Assembly (NCBI GenBank): GCA_016219185.1
Contig: JACRBZ010000106.1
Span: 1 to 61,691 of the forward strand
Origin: Deltaproteobacteria bacterium
GTDB lineage: Bacteria > Desulfobacterota > Desulfobacteria > Desulfobacterales > Desulfatirhabdiaceae
Length of the DNA stretch: 61,691 nucleotides
Reading direction: 5' to 3'
Part shown: piece by piece, positions 43,106 through 52,351 of the stretch
How the letters are laid out: every line of letters begins with the position of its first letter
Numbering within the stretch: the first letter of the stretch is position 1
The notes under the pieces: generated by a model
The model's database searches: none
Seen by the model: only the letters and a program-made list of their open reading frames with translations
Told to the model about the DNA's origin: nothing
Program-made: the position numbers and the translations under genes

Positions 43106-43897
43106 TTATAATAAGTCCTGAGCACTTGTTCCGTTTTCATTTAAACACGATTGGATATACGGGCTTAACTGAATCCCGCGATCTATGAGAGCCCGGGTGC
43201 CGAATCGCGTATTGAATTCCAGTAAATAAAAATGGCCGTCCACATCGGCCACATCGAATCCCGCATGGTTGATTCCGGTTTGTTGGGCGAAGGTTTCGAC
43301 CAGCCGGACAGCCCCCAAGGGAATGTCTTCAAAGCTCACGGTGCCCCCGCGGGACACGTTGTTGTGAAACTGTCCGGGCGCGGCTTTTCGCCAGTAACCC
43401 GCCACCACCTTGTTTCCCACCAGGACCAGCCGCAGATCCCGGCGGATGGGCAGGTATTCCTGAACATAAAGCACGGCATTGCTTTTGGCGTAATCCAGAA
43501 AATCCTTTCGGGTTTCGATGAGGAAAACCCCCTGGCCCATGGAATTTCTCACCTCCTTGGCCACAAAGGGAAAACAGAACGCATCCATGACCTGTTCGAT
43601 GGCCGTTTCCGTATGGGCAAGGATTTGTGTAAAGGGCGTATTTTCTGGGCAGACGGCCTGAAATACCCGGGTCATCTCCACCTTGTCATGGCCCAGATGA
43701 AAGCTGCTGATGCTGGGAAAGATCCGTTTTTTCCAGCCGTAAACCAGGGTGTTGACCTGCCAGTATTCCGGAAAAAGAATCCAGTCCGCAGCTTGAACGA
43801 TATCCTGGCGACTCAGCCACTGCTCGGGTTTCAGCGGGATGACGCCCGGAATATTCAAGGTCCGGAGGGGATCAAACGAAACCAGGCGTCCTGTCAT
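43106..43897 (-). CDS. RimK-like ATP-grasp ligase coupled to nspC
   Basis: A 263-residue ATP-grasp protein. PFVAKEVRNSMGQGVFLI is the ATP lid with the Gly-rich loop, VQEYLPIRRDLRLVLVG the phosphate region, and YLLEFNTRFGTRAL the Mg-binding end. Its ATG overlaps the stop of the carboxynorspermidine decarboxylase gene by four bases (ATGA, 43894-43897), so the proteins are made together. RimK-type enzymes ligate amino acids or amines to carboxylates. Conjugation of the polyamine made by the two upstream genes is an attractive but unproved role. Confidence 0.8.
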   Translation of the reverse strand: MTGRLVSFDPLRTLNIPGVIPLKPEQWLSRQDIVQAADWILFPEYWQVNTLVYGWKKRIFPSISSFHLGHDKVEMTRVFQAVCPENTPFTQILAHTETAIEQVMDAFCFPFVAKEVRNSMGQGVFLIETRKDFLDYAKSNAVLYVQEYLPIRRDLRLVLVGNKVVAGYWRKAAPGQFHNNVSRGGTVSFEDIPLGAVRLVETFAQQTGINHAGFDVADVDGHFYLLEFNTRFGTRALIDRGIQLSPYIQSCLNENGTSAQDLL

Positions 43898-45036
43898 GAA
43901 AGCCGGTTCCGGTAGTCGGAATAGCCGAATTTCCGAACCAGGCGAAACTCGCCCCCGGCGGTCAGGATGCCGATGGACGGCAGCCGGACGCCGTTAAAGG
44001 TGTTGTTTTTCACCATCGTGTAATGGGCCATATCCTGAAACACCAGGCGATCTCCCACGCTAAGGGGAGCTGGAAACGAGAAATCGCCGATCACATCTCC
44101 AGCCAGACATGTCAGGCCGGCCAGCCGGTAGGTGAACGGATATTCTCCGGGCATTCCGGCCCCTTCGATGACCGGACGATACGGCATTTCCAGCACATCG
44201 GGCATGTGGGCCGAGGCGGATGTGTCCAGAATGGCGATGTCCATGTTGTTATGGAAAACATCCAGCACGGAGGCGATTAAAACGCCGGTGTTCAGCGCAA
44301 CGGCTTCGCCCGGCTCCAGATAAACCTCGATGGGATATCTGTTTTTGAATCCGGTGATCAGTTCACACAAGAGATTTACATCATAATCGCTTCGGGTGAT
44401 GTGATGCCCGCCGCCGAAATTCACCCATTCCATGTTCTTTAAAAAAGCGCCGAATTTGTCTTCGAATGCGGGAAGGGTTCGAGCCAGGGCATCGGCATTG
44501 AGCTCGCAGAGGGTGTGAAAGTGAAGTCCGGAAATCCCTTCCAGATTTTGGGGTTCAAAATTGACGCGGGTCACGCCCAGTCGGGAGCACGGCCCGCAGG
44601 GGTCGTAGATCGGCACGCTGACTTCGGAATGCTCGGGATTTACCCGGATGCCGCATCGGACGAGCTTTTGAGCGCCCATGATTTTGGATTTATACCGGTT
44701 CCAGAATGAAAAGGAATTAAACACCAGGTGGTTGCAGCAGGAAAGGATTTCATTAAAATCGGCATCCGGGAATGCCGGCGCGCAGAAGTGAACTTCCTTG
44801 CCGAACTCCTCGTGACCCAGCCTGGCCTCATCCACGGAGCTTGCGGAAATGCCGCAAAGATATTCCCGGATGACCGAAAACAGGCTGAACATGGCAAAGC
44901 CCTTGAGAGCCAGCAGAATCCTGCAGCCGGTTTGCCGCTGAACCGAATCCAGAATTTTCAGATTTTTGATCAGGGCCGCTTCATCCACGACATAACAAGG
45001 CGTTGGAATCCGGGCATCCAAAAAGCGTTCCCGCAT
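43894..45036 (-). CDS. nspC: Carboxynorspermidine decarboxylase
   Basis: A PLP fold III decarboxylase that removes CO2 from carboxy(nor)spermidine. The family text is clear: PCYVVDEAAL, the PLP Lys in LLALKGFAMFS, GLHFHTLCE, NFGGGHHITR, EPGEAVALNTGVL and the C-terminal FQDMAHYTMVKNNTFNG. At 380 residues the length is normal. It follows carboxynorspermidine synthase after 105 bp and is translationally coupled to an ATP-grasp gene. Confidence 0.95.
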   Translation of the reverse strand: MRERFLDARIPTPCYVVDEAALIKNLKILDSVQRQTGCRILLALKGFAMFSLFSVIREYLCGISASSVDEARLGHEEFGKEVHFCAPAFPDADFNEILSCCNHLVFNSFSFWNRYKSKIMGAQKLVRCGIRVNPEHSEVSVPIYDPCGPCSRLGVTRVNFEPQNLEGISGLHFHTLCELNADALARTLPAFEDKFGAFLKNMEWVNFGGGHHITRSDYDVNLLCELITGFKNRYPIEVYLEPGEAVALNTGVLIASVLDVFHNNMDIAILDTSASAHMPDVLEMPYRPVIEGAGMPGEYPFTYRLAGLTCLAGDVIGDFSFPAPLSVGDRLVFQDMAHYTMVKNNTFNGVRLPSIGILTAGGEFRLVRKFGYSDYRNRLS

Positions 45037-45100
45037 GAATCTTACTCCGATAAACAGTCATGAATCACTCGGGCATTTACACCCGGATATGAAAATAATA

Positions 45101-45140
45101 CCTTCCCCCTTTGGAAAAGGGGGATCGAGGGGGATTTGTT
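45101..45140. repeat. Dispersed repeat fragment between nspC and its synthase
   Basis: CCCCCTTT-GGAA-AAAGGGGG-like stem (45105-45123) followed by GATCGAGGGGGATTTGTTTTT. Similar short palindromes occur between genes in many genomes. It could serve as a weak attenuator between the two polyamine genes. Confidence 0.4.
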
Positions 45141-45141
45141 T

Positions 45142-46317
45142 TTATAAAAAGGTTTCGGTCCATGGCAGTCCGCAGCGGTTCAGCGCATCCATGAACGGAT
45201 CCGGGTCGAATTCCTCGACATTGAAAACCCCTTTTCCCTTCCATTTTCCGGTCAGCATCATCATGGCCGCGATCATGGTCGGAACCCCGGTGGTGTAGGA
45301 TATGGCCTGGGCCTTAATTTCCTTGAAGCATTCGGCGTGATCGCAGACGTTGTAGATATAGTATTTTAAGGGTTTCCCGTTTTTGATGCCTTCAATCATG
45401 CAGCCGATGCAGGTCTTGCCGGTATAGCCTTCGGCAAGAGAAGAAGGTTCGGGAAGCAGGGCCTTTAAAAACTGAAGCGGCACGATGTCGATTCCCTGAT
45501 ACTTCACCGGATCGATTCGAGTCATGCCGACATTTTGAAGCACCCGCAGATGGGTGAGATATTCCTGGCCAAACGTCATCCAAAAGCGCATCCGTTTGAT
45601 TCCTGGGATGTTTTTTACCAGGGATTCCATCTCTTCGTGATACATCAGATACATTTCCCGCTCGCCGATCCGGGGAAAATCAAAGGGCTTGTGGATGGAC
45701 AGGGGATCGGTTTCGAACCAGTTTCCGTTTTCATAGTATTTACCCCTGGCCGTGACTTCCCGGATGTTGATTTCCGGGTTGAAATTGGTGGCAAAGGGCT
45801 GGCCATGATCGCCGGCATTGCAGTCCATGATATCAACGGTATGGATTTCATCAAAATGATGTTTTAAGGCATGGGCGCAGAAAACATTGGTCACGCCGGG
45901 ATCAAAACCGCACCCCAGAAGGGCCATGATGCCTTTTTTTTGAAACCGCTCCTGATAATCCCACTGCCATTTGTAACAGAATTTGGCTTCGTCCGGGGGC
46001 TCGTAATTGGCCGTATCCAGGTAATCGACCCCGGTCTCCAGGCAGGCATCCATGATGCTGAGGTCCTGATAGGGCAGGGCGACGTTGAGGACCAGATCCG
46101 GCGATACTCTGCGGATCAGGGCCGAGACTTCATGGGAATGGTCGGCATCCACCCGTGCGATTTCAATCGGCCTGGAAACTTGTTTTTGAATGGCTTCGCA
46201 TTTGGCCAGGGTTCGGCTGGCAAGGACGATTTCGGAAAACACTTCGGGATTCTGCGCGCATTTATGGGTGACAACGGCACCGACCCCTCCGGCGCCGATG
46301 ATCAGAACTTTACTCAT
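45142..46317 (-). CDS. Carboxynorspermidine synthase (saccharopine dehydrogenase family)
   Basis: A 391-residue protein with the NAD(P) site VLIIGAGGVGAVVTHKCA and the saccharopine dehydrogenase/CANSDH layout (LNVALPYQDL, YLDTANYE, GCGFDPGVTNVFCA). It should condense aspartate semialdehyde with a diamine to carboxyspermidine or carboxynorspermidine. The decarboxylase gene follows directly, which supports this over a lysine role. The start has AAGGA nine bases upstream. Confidence 0.92.
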   Translation of the reverse strand: MSKVLIIGAGGVGAVVTHKCAQNPEVFSEIVLASRTLAKCEAIQKQVSRPIEIARVDADHSHEVSALIRRVSPDLVLNVALPYQDLSIMDACLETGVDYLDTANYEPPDEAKFCYKWQWDYQERFQKKGIMALLGCGFDPGVTNVFCAHALKHHFDEIHTVDIMDCNAGDHGQPFATNFNPEINIREVTARGKYYENGNWFETDPLSIHKPFDFPRIGEREMYLMYHEEMESLVKNIPGIKRMRFWMTFGQEYLTHLRVLQNVGMTRIDPVKYQGIDIVPLQFLKALLPEPSSLAEGYTGKTCIGCMIEGIKNGKPLKYYIYNVCDHAECFKEIKAQAISYTTGVPTMIAAMMMLTGKWKGKGVFNVEEFDPDPFMDALNRCGLPWTETFL

Positions 46318-46537
46318 GGATGGATTCCTTTAAATGACAAATTGATATGATCCTTGTCATGGTCAGCAACAGAACTGACACATGGGTCGGTAAAACTATA
46401 GGAAGATAGCGGCGTGATGTCAATCAAGAAAGATGGGACAATGAGCGGAAAAACGCATTTGCCGTTACGTCGGGCTGGACAATAGGGCTGGTTACGAAGT
46501 GATATCTTTCCAGAGCAATTCCGTCTCGCCCTTGATT

Positions 46538-46939
46538 TTATGTGAAGGGATCTGGGTAGGGCAGCAGGTGCAACTCCTTAATAAATCGATAGTCCCGCTG
46601 GTTTTTACTTACAAGTTTGGCATTGTGAACAATGGCGGTCGCGGCAATGAGCGCGTCGGCAATCAGCAGGCCATGGCTCAAGCGGTAACGTTTCAGCATC
46701 TTGATTGCCATACCGGAAATATGCCTATCAAGTTCGATTATTTGAAATCTGTCGAAAAAAGCTTCCAGCAAGTGAAGTTCATCTTTGTTACGGCACCCGA
46801 TGATCATTTCCATTTGCGTGACAGCGCTGATGGAAACAGGCATCAGTCGTTCAACCGAGCTTAAGCAGCTAATGGCCTCTTCAACGCCGCGGCCGGTATC
46901 AATCAGCACATCTGTATCGACAACGATTCTGTCAGACAA
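46538..46939 (-). CDS. PIN domain protein (VapC-like toxin)
   Basis: A 133-residue PIN nuclease. VVDTDVLIDTGRG gives the first Asp, EMIIG the Glu, and LLIADALIAATAI the later Asp. PIN toxins cut tRNA or rRNA. It overlaps the end of the antitoxin-like gene by eight bases, which is typical of VapBC pairs. Confidence 0.88.
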   Translation of the reverse strand: MSDRIVVDTDVLIDTGRGVEEAISCLSSVERLMPVSISAVTQMEMIIGCRNKDELHLLEAFFDRFQIIELDRHISGMAIKMLKRYRLSHGLLIADALIAATAIVHNAKLVSKNQRDYRFIKELHLLPYPDPFT

Positions 46940-47177
46940 TCGGCTCTCCCCATTCGGTTTTTCTTTTATTTCTCAGCCAGTTGTCGCTGTCTTCCATATC
47001 TTCCCGGTCTTTCCATATACCAACAAAGGATTCTTTGGATAAGCTGGGAATTTTTTTCAGACTTTTTTCAGACTTCTTTTTGTATCGTACGCTAAGAAAG
47101 GCGATAAAGTCCTTCACCTGTCTTTGTGCTTCCGGTGGTAAATTTGAAATTTCGCGAGAAATTTTTTCTGCCTCCAC
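46932..47177 (-). CDS. DUF2281-like antitoxin partner of the PIN toxin
   Basis: The core ISNLPPEAQRQVKDFIAFL and the tail SFVGIWKDREDMEDS resemble DUF2281 antitoxins, which pair with PIN toxins. The start is uncertain: GTG 47177 has AAGGGGGA close ahead, while ATG codons at 47222 and 47270 lack a site. From GTG the protein has 81 residues. It should bind and neutralise the PIN protein and repress the pair. Confidence 0.75.
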   Translation of the reverse strand: MEAEKISREISNLPPEAQRQVKDFIAFLSVRYKKKSEKSLKKIPSLSKESFVGIWKDREDMEDSDNWLRNKRKTEWGEPIV

Positions 47178-47439
47178 TGCTCCCCCTTTATTGTGAAGCC
47201 TGAGTCCAGTGTTTTTAGCCATGCTGGAGCAATAATTGATCAATCGATTATAATATAGCACCTTTTTCATCGGAGGCCAACTTTGATATGGGTTCACCGG
47301 GGATGGACTGTACAACGGCTTGAGGTTCTTATCTGAAGTCAGAACGGGGAAGACTTCTCGTCTCTCAGGAAAGGTGTTTGTGATAGGGCGTAAAACGTTA
47401 AGCGTAATCTCGCTATCTGATGAAGTCGTTGCCGAAAAA

Positions 47440-48144
47440 TCAAACCGCCAGATATTTTTTCTTGATCTCGGTGTTCAGGTTCAATTCGGTAATGGTTCCC
47501 TGATATTTAATGATGCCGTTGTCCACGATATAGGCGCGGTCGGCATGTTTCAGGGCAAATTTCAGGTTTTGTTCACAGAGAAGGACGGTCATGCCTTCTT
47601 GTTTGATCACTTCGATAAAATCCGCAAGCATCTTGACGATAAGAGGGGCCAGGCCTTCGGTGGGTTCGTCCAGAAGCAGCAGATCCGGGTCTCCCATCAA
47701 GGTGCGGGCAATGGTCAGCATCTGGCGCTGTCCGCCGGAAAGATCTCCGCCCGGCTTGTTACTGAAATCCTTCAGGACCGGAAAGAGTTTGTAGATCCGA
47801 TCAAGCGTCCATTTTGACTTCCTGGCGCCCAGGCTTTTTCGGCCGACATCCAGGTTGGCATAGACCGTGAGGTCGGGGAATATGAGCCGGTCTTCGGGAA
47901 CAAAGCCGATTCCCATTCGGGCGATTTTATAAGGCGCAAGGCCCTTAATCTCCCGGCCCTGGTATCGGATCGCGCCGGTCTTGGGAGCGTTCAGTCCCAT
48001 GATGCTTAAAAGGGTCGTGGTTTTTCCCGCGCCGTTTCTTCCCAGAAGCACCACCACTTCACCCTTGTCGATGTTCAGGGAAACATCAAACAAAATATGG
48101 CTCAGTCCATAACAGGTGTTGATTTTATCGACCTCAAGCAGCAT
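47440..48144 (-). CDS. livF: Branched-chain amino acid type ABC transporter ATPase
   Basis: A 234-residue LivF. Walker A GRNGAGKTTTL, signature LSGGQRQML, Walker B LLLLDEPTEGLAP and the switch LLCEQN are present. It energises uptake with the LivG partner. It ends the liv operon, starting two bases after livG. The annotation as amino acid transporter is by family; HAAT systems also carry aromatic acids or amides. Confidence 0.93.
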   Translation of the reverse strand: MLLEVDKINTCYGLSHILFDVSLNIDKGEVVVLLGRNGAGKTTTLLSIMGLNAPKTGAIRYQGREIKGLAPYKIARMGIGFVPEDRLIFPDLTVYANLDVGRKSLGARKSKWTLDRIYKLFPVLKDFSNKPGGDLSGGQRQMLTIARTLMGDPDLLLLDEPTEGLAPLIVKMLADFIEVIKQEGMTVLLCEQNLKFALKHADRAYIVDNGIIKYQGTITELNLNTEIKKKYLAV

Positions 48145-48146
48145 GT

Positions 48147-48902
48147 TTAATCGCCTTCCCCAAGATAGACTTCGATGACTTTCGGGTTGTGTGATATTTC
48201 ATCCGGTGTGCCCTCCGCGATCAGAACGCCGTAGCACAGCACCCGGACCTTCTGGGAAATGCCGAAAACGATATCCATATCATGCTCGATAAACAGCATC
48301 GTGATATTCAGGCGTTCCCACAGGTTTTTGATAAGGGTTACGGTGTCCCGCCGCTCCTCGGGGCTCATGCCGGCAGTGGGTTCATCCAGAAGCAGGAGTT
48401 TTGGCGAAAGGGCCAGGGACAGGGCGATGTCGAGCCGTTTCTGGTTGCCGTGAGCCAGCGTGCCGCTCAGACAATGGGCGAAATTCGTGAGCCCCACACT
48501 GTCCAGAAGCTCCTCGGCCCGTTCGTGAATCGGCGCAAGCTTGGACAGAGGGGTGATGAAATCCAGGTTTTTATTGCGATGGGTGATGACCGCGGCCAGA
48601 ATGTTTTCCCATACGGTCAGTCGCGGGAAAATGCTGGTAATCTGGAAGGCCTTGGCAATCCCCAATGGGACGATTTGATAGGGCTGAAGGCCGACGATAT
48701 TCCGGCCATCGAAAGTGATGCTCCCCTTGTTGGCGGGATGCAGGCCGGTAATGACATTAAACAGCGTGGTCTTACCCGCGCCGTTCGGGCCGATGATGGA
48801 AGAAATCTCGCCTTCCGGAACACTGAACGAGACGCCGTTTAAAATCGCACTACGGCCAAAGCTTTTATGAAGATTGTCGACTTCCAGAATGGCCCGGTTC
48901 AC
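48147..48902 (-). CDS. livG: Branched-chain amino acid type ABC transporter ATPase
   Basis: A 251-residue LivG. Walker A GPNGAGKTTLF, a LivG-type signature ALSGTLAHGNQKRLD with an atypical LSG order, Walker B LLLLDEPTAGMSP and IEHDMD. It pairs with LivF as the asymmetric ATPase dimer. The ATG overlaps the end of livM by four bases. Confidence 0.93.
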   Translation of the reverse strand: MNRAILEVDNLHKSFGRSAILNGVSFSVPEGEISSIIGPNGAGKTTLFNVITGLHPANKGSITFDGRNIVGLQPYQIVPLGIAKAFQITSIFPRLTVWENILAAVITHRNKNLDFITPLSKLAPIHERAEELLDSVGLTNFAHCLSGTLAHGNQKRLDIALSLALSPKLLLLDEPTAGMSPEERRDTVTLIKNLWERLNITMLFIEHDMDIVFGISQKVRVLCYGVLIAEGTPDEISHNPKVIEVYLGEGD

Positions 48903-49894
48903 TGTTGACGCCTCCTCTGACAGCGGATTTTCTCGTATACCCCCACGATTCCTTCCGGCGCAAAAAGCACCATCCCCAAAAGAATCACCCCGAGGATGAT
49001 GGCCCAGATTTCAACCAGACCCTGGTGAATCTGCTGAATGATGATTTTCAGGAAAATCAAAACCGTGGAGCCGATCGCAGGTCCGATCAGGGAGTACATC
49101 CCGCCGACCAGGCTGGCAAAGATGGGCTCTGCGGATTTGCTCCAGTGGAGATACTCGGTTTGCGCAAAGCGATTCAGTTCGGCAAAAAGTCCTCCCGCCA
49201 GACCCGCGAAGGCGCTTGCGATGATAAAATTGATGAGCTGATAGCGTTTTACGTTGATCCCCAGGAATTTGGCCCGCTCCGGGTTTTCACGAGTCATACG
49301 GATGGTTAGCCCGAACGGCGATTTGGTCAGAAGCCGCATCAGCCAAAAGCTGCCCGCAACAAGGGCCAGGCACACCAGATAGTAGGATAGCGGGGTCAGC
49401 ATCTCCGGCCGGGGAATGCCATGAATGCCGTCATCGCCGCCGGTAAAGGCGTAAAGCTGAAGCGTGATCATGAAAAGAAGCTGCCCGAAAGCAAGCGTGA
49501 GTATGGAAAAATACAGTCCCACCCGGCGCACGCAGAACCAGCCGATGACCCCGGCAACAAGGGCTGAAGCCAGGGGAGCGGCAACCATGGCCGGCAGAAA
49601 ACCAACTCCTGCCTTTTTCATCAGGAGAGCTACGGTATAGGCGCCGACGCCAAAAAACGCGGCATGCCCGAAACTGACCATGCCCCCAAACCCCAGGATG
49701 AGATTCAGGCTCAGAGAAAAAAGCGACATGATGACCATTTCCGTGGCCACCCAGAGCCAGTACTCGCCGGTTCGCCCCAACTGGTTGAGAACAAAGGGCA
49801 AGAGCGTCAGGACGGCCATTACCGTACCGGCGATCAGCCAGGAATTGCGCATGGGTTGATTGGATTGTAAGGCAGAAGGCATTTTACCTCTCAT
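48899..49894 (-). CDS. livM: HAAT permease LivM
   Basis: From ATG 49894 (overlapping the livH stop as ATGA) the protein has 331 residues and about nine to ten membrane segments, with the family motifs LSLNLILGFGGMVSFGHAAFFGVGAY-type text in the N-terminal half and AGLAGGLFAELNRF later. A second ATG at 49882 with AGAGGT is also possible. The longer upstream frame runs inside livH and is rejected. It forms the channel with LivH. Confidence 0.92.
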   Translation of the reverse strand: MRGKMPSALQSNQPMRNSWLIAGTVMAVLTLLPFVLNQLGRTGEYWLWVATEMVIMSLFSLSLNLILGFGGMVSFGHAAFFGVGAYTVALLMKKAGVGFLPAMVAAPLASALVAGVIGWFCVRRVGLYFSILTLAFGQLLFMITLQLYAFTGGDDGIHGIPRPEMLTPLSYYLVCLALVAGSFWLMRLLTKSPFGLTIRMTRENPERAKFLGINVKRYQLINFIIASAFAGLAGGLFAELNRFAQTEYLHWSKSAEPIFASLVGGMYSLIGPAIGSTVLIFLKIIIQQIHQGLVEIWAIILGVILLGMVLFAPEGIVGVYEKIRCQRRRQQ

Positions 49895-50775
49895 CGCTCG
49901 GGCTTGCCGAACAGTCCCCAGGGCCTGATGATCAGAACAAGCGCCATGATGACATAGGGGAAGACCAGGGCCATCCGGCTGAAATAGATTTGAATGAAAG
50001 CAACGCCGACCCCGATGATGAGGGATCCCAGCATCGCGCCGCCCACGCTGCCGAGCCCGCCGATCACCACCACGGCAAAGCATTCAATGATCCGCTCCAT
50101 GCCGATGCTGAGATCGATATTGGCCAGAGCAGACATGAATACCCCGCCAAGCCCTGCCAGAAAACATCCCAGCATGAAAGTCCAGGTCATGACCCTGGGA
50201 ACATTGACCCCCAGGGCACCCAGCATTGCCGGGAAGGTGACCGCAGCCCGAATATAGTTGCCGGCCCGGCTGCGATACAGCAGATACCAGAGCCCCGCGG
50301 CAAGCAGAGGCCCCACGATCAGCAGGAACAGGTTATAAGACGGAAAATACAGGCCGAATAAATCCAGGGAGCCGGCCAGGACTTCCGGGCGGGGAACGTT
50401 TCGGATCTGCCCGCCCCAGATGAGCCGCGTCAAACCATCCAGAATCAGCACCAGGGAATAGGTCAGGAGAAGCTGGAGCAGGTGTTCCTTGTGGTAAATG
50501 CGCCTGAAAAGGCTAACTTCCAGCCCCAACCCGAGGATGGCGACGCCGGGGGGAACCAGCAGCATCAGCATCAAAAAGGCGAACAGCGTTTTCCCCGCAA
50601 AGAGGCTGCTCAGTGAAAACGCCATAAAGGCCCCGATCATGTACAGCGAGCCGTGCGCAAAATTGATGACCCGCAGCACGCCAAATACCAGCGAAAGCCC
50701 GGATGCGATAATAAACAGCACCATGCCCTGGCTGAGGCCGTTGATCAGGATAAACAACATAAATTGCAGATTCAT
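49891..50775 (-). CDS. livH: HAAT permease LivH
   Basis: A 294-residue membrane protein with about eight segments and the LivH text GLSLVFGVLRVINFAHGSLYMIGAF and VVVIGGLGSVGGAMLGSLIIG (given here as family blocks at about 25-50 and 230-250). It forms the inner-membrane channel with LivM. It lies 137 bp after the binding protein gene. Confidence 0.93.
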   Translation of the reverse strand: MNLQFMLFILINGLSQGMVLFIIASGLSLVFGVLRVINFAHGSLYMIGAFMAFSLSSLFAGKTLFAFLMLMLLVPPGVAILGLGLEVSLFRRIYHKEHLLQLLLTYSLVLILDGLTRLIWGGQIRNVPRPEVLAGSLDLFGLYFPSYNLFLLIVGPLLAAGLWYLLYRSRAGNYIRAAVTFPAMLGALGVNVPRVMTWTFMLGCFLAGLGGVFMSALANIDLSIGMERIIECFAVVVIGGLGSVGGAMLGSLIIGVGVAFIQIYFSRMALVFPYVIMALVLIIRPWGLFGKPER

Positions 50776-50912
50776 GGATATTGCCGCCTGTTCCTCGGAT
50801 CCGATAATTGGAGCGCGGATTTTATGAGAATTGCCGTGAAAATATCTCGGGAGGCGGGATGCCCGCGCTCCCGGGAATTTTCATTTACGAGCGCTTTTTT
50901 TATTATGACCAT

Positions 50913-52145
50913 TTACTGTGGATTCTTGGCCCTGAGCGCTTTGATCTCATCGACCGACATCCAGACTTTTTCAGCCGGAACTTCCACGACGTCCTTCAAG
51001 ACCAGAAAATCCTTGAATTTTGGATCTTTTGCGGTCACACCCACATAAATCCCCACATTGGCCATGTGGTCTTCAGCGCGAAGGTAGCGCTCGCCGCGAA
51101 GCGATTCCCATTTAAGGCCATCCAGGGCCTTGGATACTTTCTCGCTATCGGTGCTGCCGGCGGTATCCACCGCTTTTTTCAACACGAGAAGCCCGTCATA
51201 AGCCATGATGGCCCAGTCGGCCGGCCAGTCCTTGAATTTTTTGTTGTATTTGTCCACAAATGCCTTCATTTGCGGCGTGTCCACGGCATAGAACGGACAG
51301 CGCGTATATCCCAAAAGGTTTTCAGGCATTTCCTGCCCCAAGGCTCTCAGCATGTCCAGATCGTACAGCGAGCTGAGCGTTGTCTTTTTGAACAGGCCAT
51401 AGGGCACGGCCTGCTTGATGAAAGTGCTCAGGGCGCCTCCCCAGAGGCTGGAATAAATGACTTCAGGGTTCTGGGCCATGAGAGTGGGGATATAAGACCC
51501 GTAATTGCTTTCCCCGGTTTTGGGCCATACCTCAACCGTGATTTTGGCGTTTGGATTGGACTTCAGCAGCGATTCCTTGAAGGCGTCGTGCTGGTCATGG
51601 CCATAAGCATAATCCAGGCCGATATAGCCATAGTTTTTATAGGGTTTCTGGGCCAGAAAGTAAGCGATTCCCCGGCCCTCGATACCCGTATTGGGCACCA
51701 CCTGAAACATGTAGGGATGAAAATCCGTTGTGGTCAGTTTCTCGGTATTGGAAGTATGGAAAAAAATGATTTTTTTGAATTCCTTGGCCACTTTGGTGGC
51801 TGCCAGAGCCACGGCGCTGGAAGTGGGGCCGATCAGATATTCACATTTTTCGTTGAGGATCAGCTCTCGGGCAAGATTGGCGCCCACATCGGGCTTGAGA
51901 TCCGCATCGCGAGTGACCAGCTCCAGCTTCTTTCCCATAAAACCGCCTGAAGCGTTGGTTTCCTCGATGAACATTTCGATGCCTTCTTTCTGGGACTTGT
52001 AGAAACTGGCGCCGATGCCGCCCATGTCCGCAATCCATCCGATTTTAATCACTTCAGCCGCCCGAACCTGTTCTGCCGACATGATTCCCATAAAAGCAAT
52101 GATCACGGCAGCAATCCCGAACAAACGTATTGCCATTTTTTTCAT
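50913..52145 (-). CDS. Periplasmic substrate-binding protein of the HAAT transporter
   Basis: From ATG 52145 (AAGGAG upstream) the precursor has 410 residues with a Sec signal (1-29, cut near VRA-AE). The mature part is a type 1 periplasmic binding fold: KIGWIADMGGIGASFY, a GPTSSAVALAATKVA segment and a repeat of Rossmann-like motifs. It should bind an amino acid, aromatic acid or other small carboxylate. As first liv gene after the SDR it may be under the SDR's sigma-54 promoter. Confidence 0.92.
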   Translation of the reverse strand: MKKMAIRLFGIAAVIIAFMGIMSAEQVRAAEVIKIGWIADMGGIGASFYKSQKEGIEMFIEETNASGGFMGKKLELVTRDADLKPDVGANLARELILNEKCEYLIGPTSSAVALAATKVAKEFKKIIFFHTSNTEKLTTTDFHPYMFQVVPNTGIEGRGIAYFLAQKPYKNYGYIGLDYAYGHDQHDAFKESLLKSNPNAKITVEVWPKTGESNYGSYIPTLMAQNPEVIYSSLWGGALSTFIKQAVPYGLFKKTTLSSLYDLDMLRALGQEMPENLLGYTRCPFYAVDTPQMKAFVDKYNKKFKDWPADWAIMAYDGLLVLKKAVDTAGSTDSEKVSKALDGLKWESLRGERYLRAEDHMANVGIYVGVTAKDPKFKDFLVLKDVVEVPAEKVWMSVDEIKALRAKNPQ

Positions 52146-52218
52146 CGTTTTTCTCCTTGCGATTGAGTTGCAGTTTATGTTGATCATATTTGATGCATTC
52201 ATAAAAAGTCGAAATTGG

Positions 52219-52351
52219 GATGACTTTGTAAAAAGATCCAGATGCGAGGCGCGCAAATCCTGAGGAGTGAGGCGTATGATGCATACGGCGTAATCGAAGG
52301 ATGCCGCGCAACGACCGGCGTTCCGCCTGCTGGACTTTTTACGAAGTCATC
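52219..52351. mobile_element. MITE-like element with terminal inverted repeats
   Basis: The ends GATGACTTTGTAAAAAG (52219-52235) and CTTTTTACGAAGTCATC (52335-52351) are inverted copies with one mismatch. The inside has a GC-rich, partly palindromic core around GTATGATGCATACGGCG and carries no gene. The right end overlaps the stop codon of the SDR. Its size (133 bp) and symmetry fit a non-autonomous element or a large intergenic repeat family. It lies between the SDR and livK and may change their coupling. Confidence 0.65.

Noticed and set aside
45101..45140. Strong intrinsic terminator between the polyamine genes
   Set aside because: The palindrome lacks a proper T run on the - strand; it looks like a dispersed repeat fragment instead.
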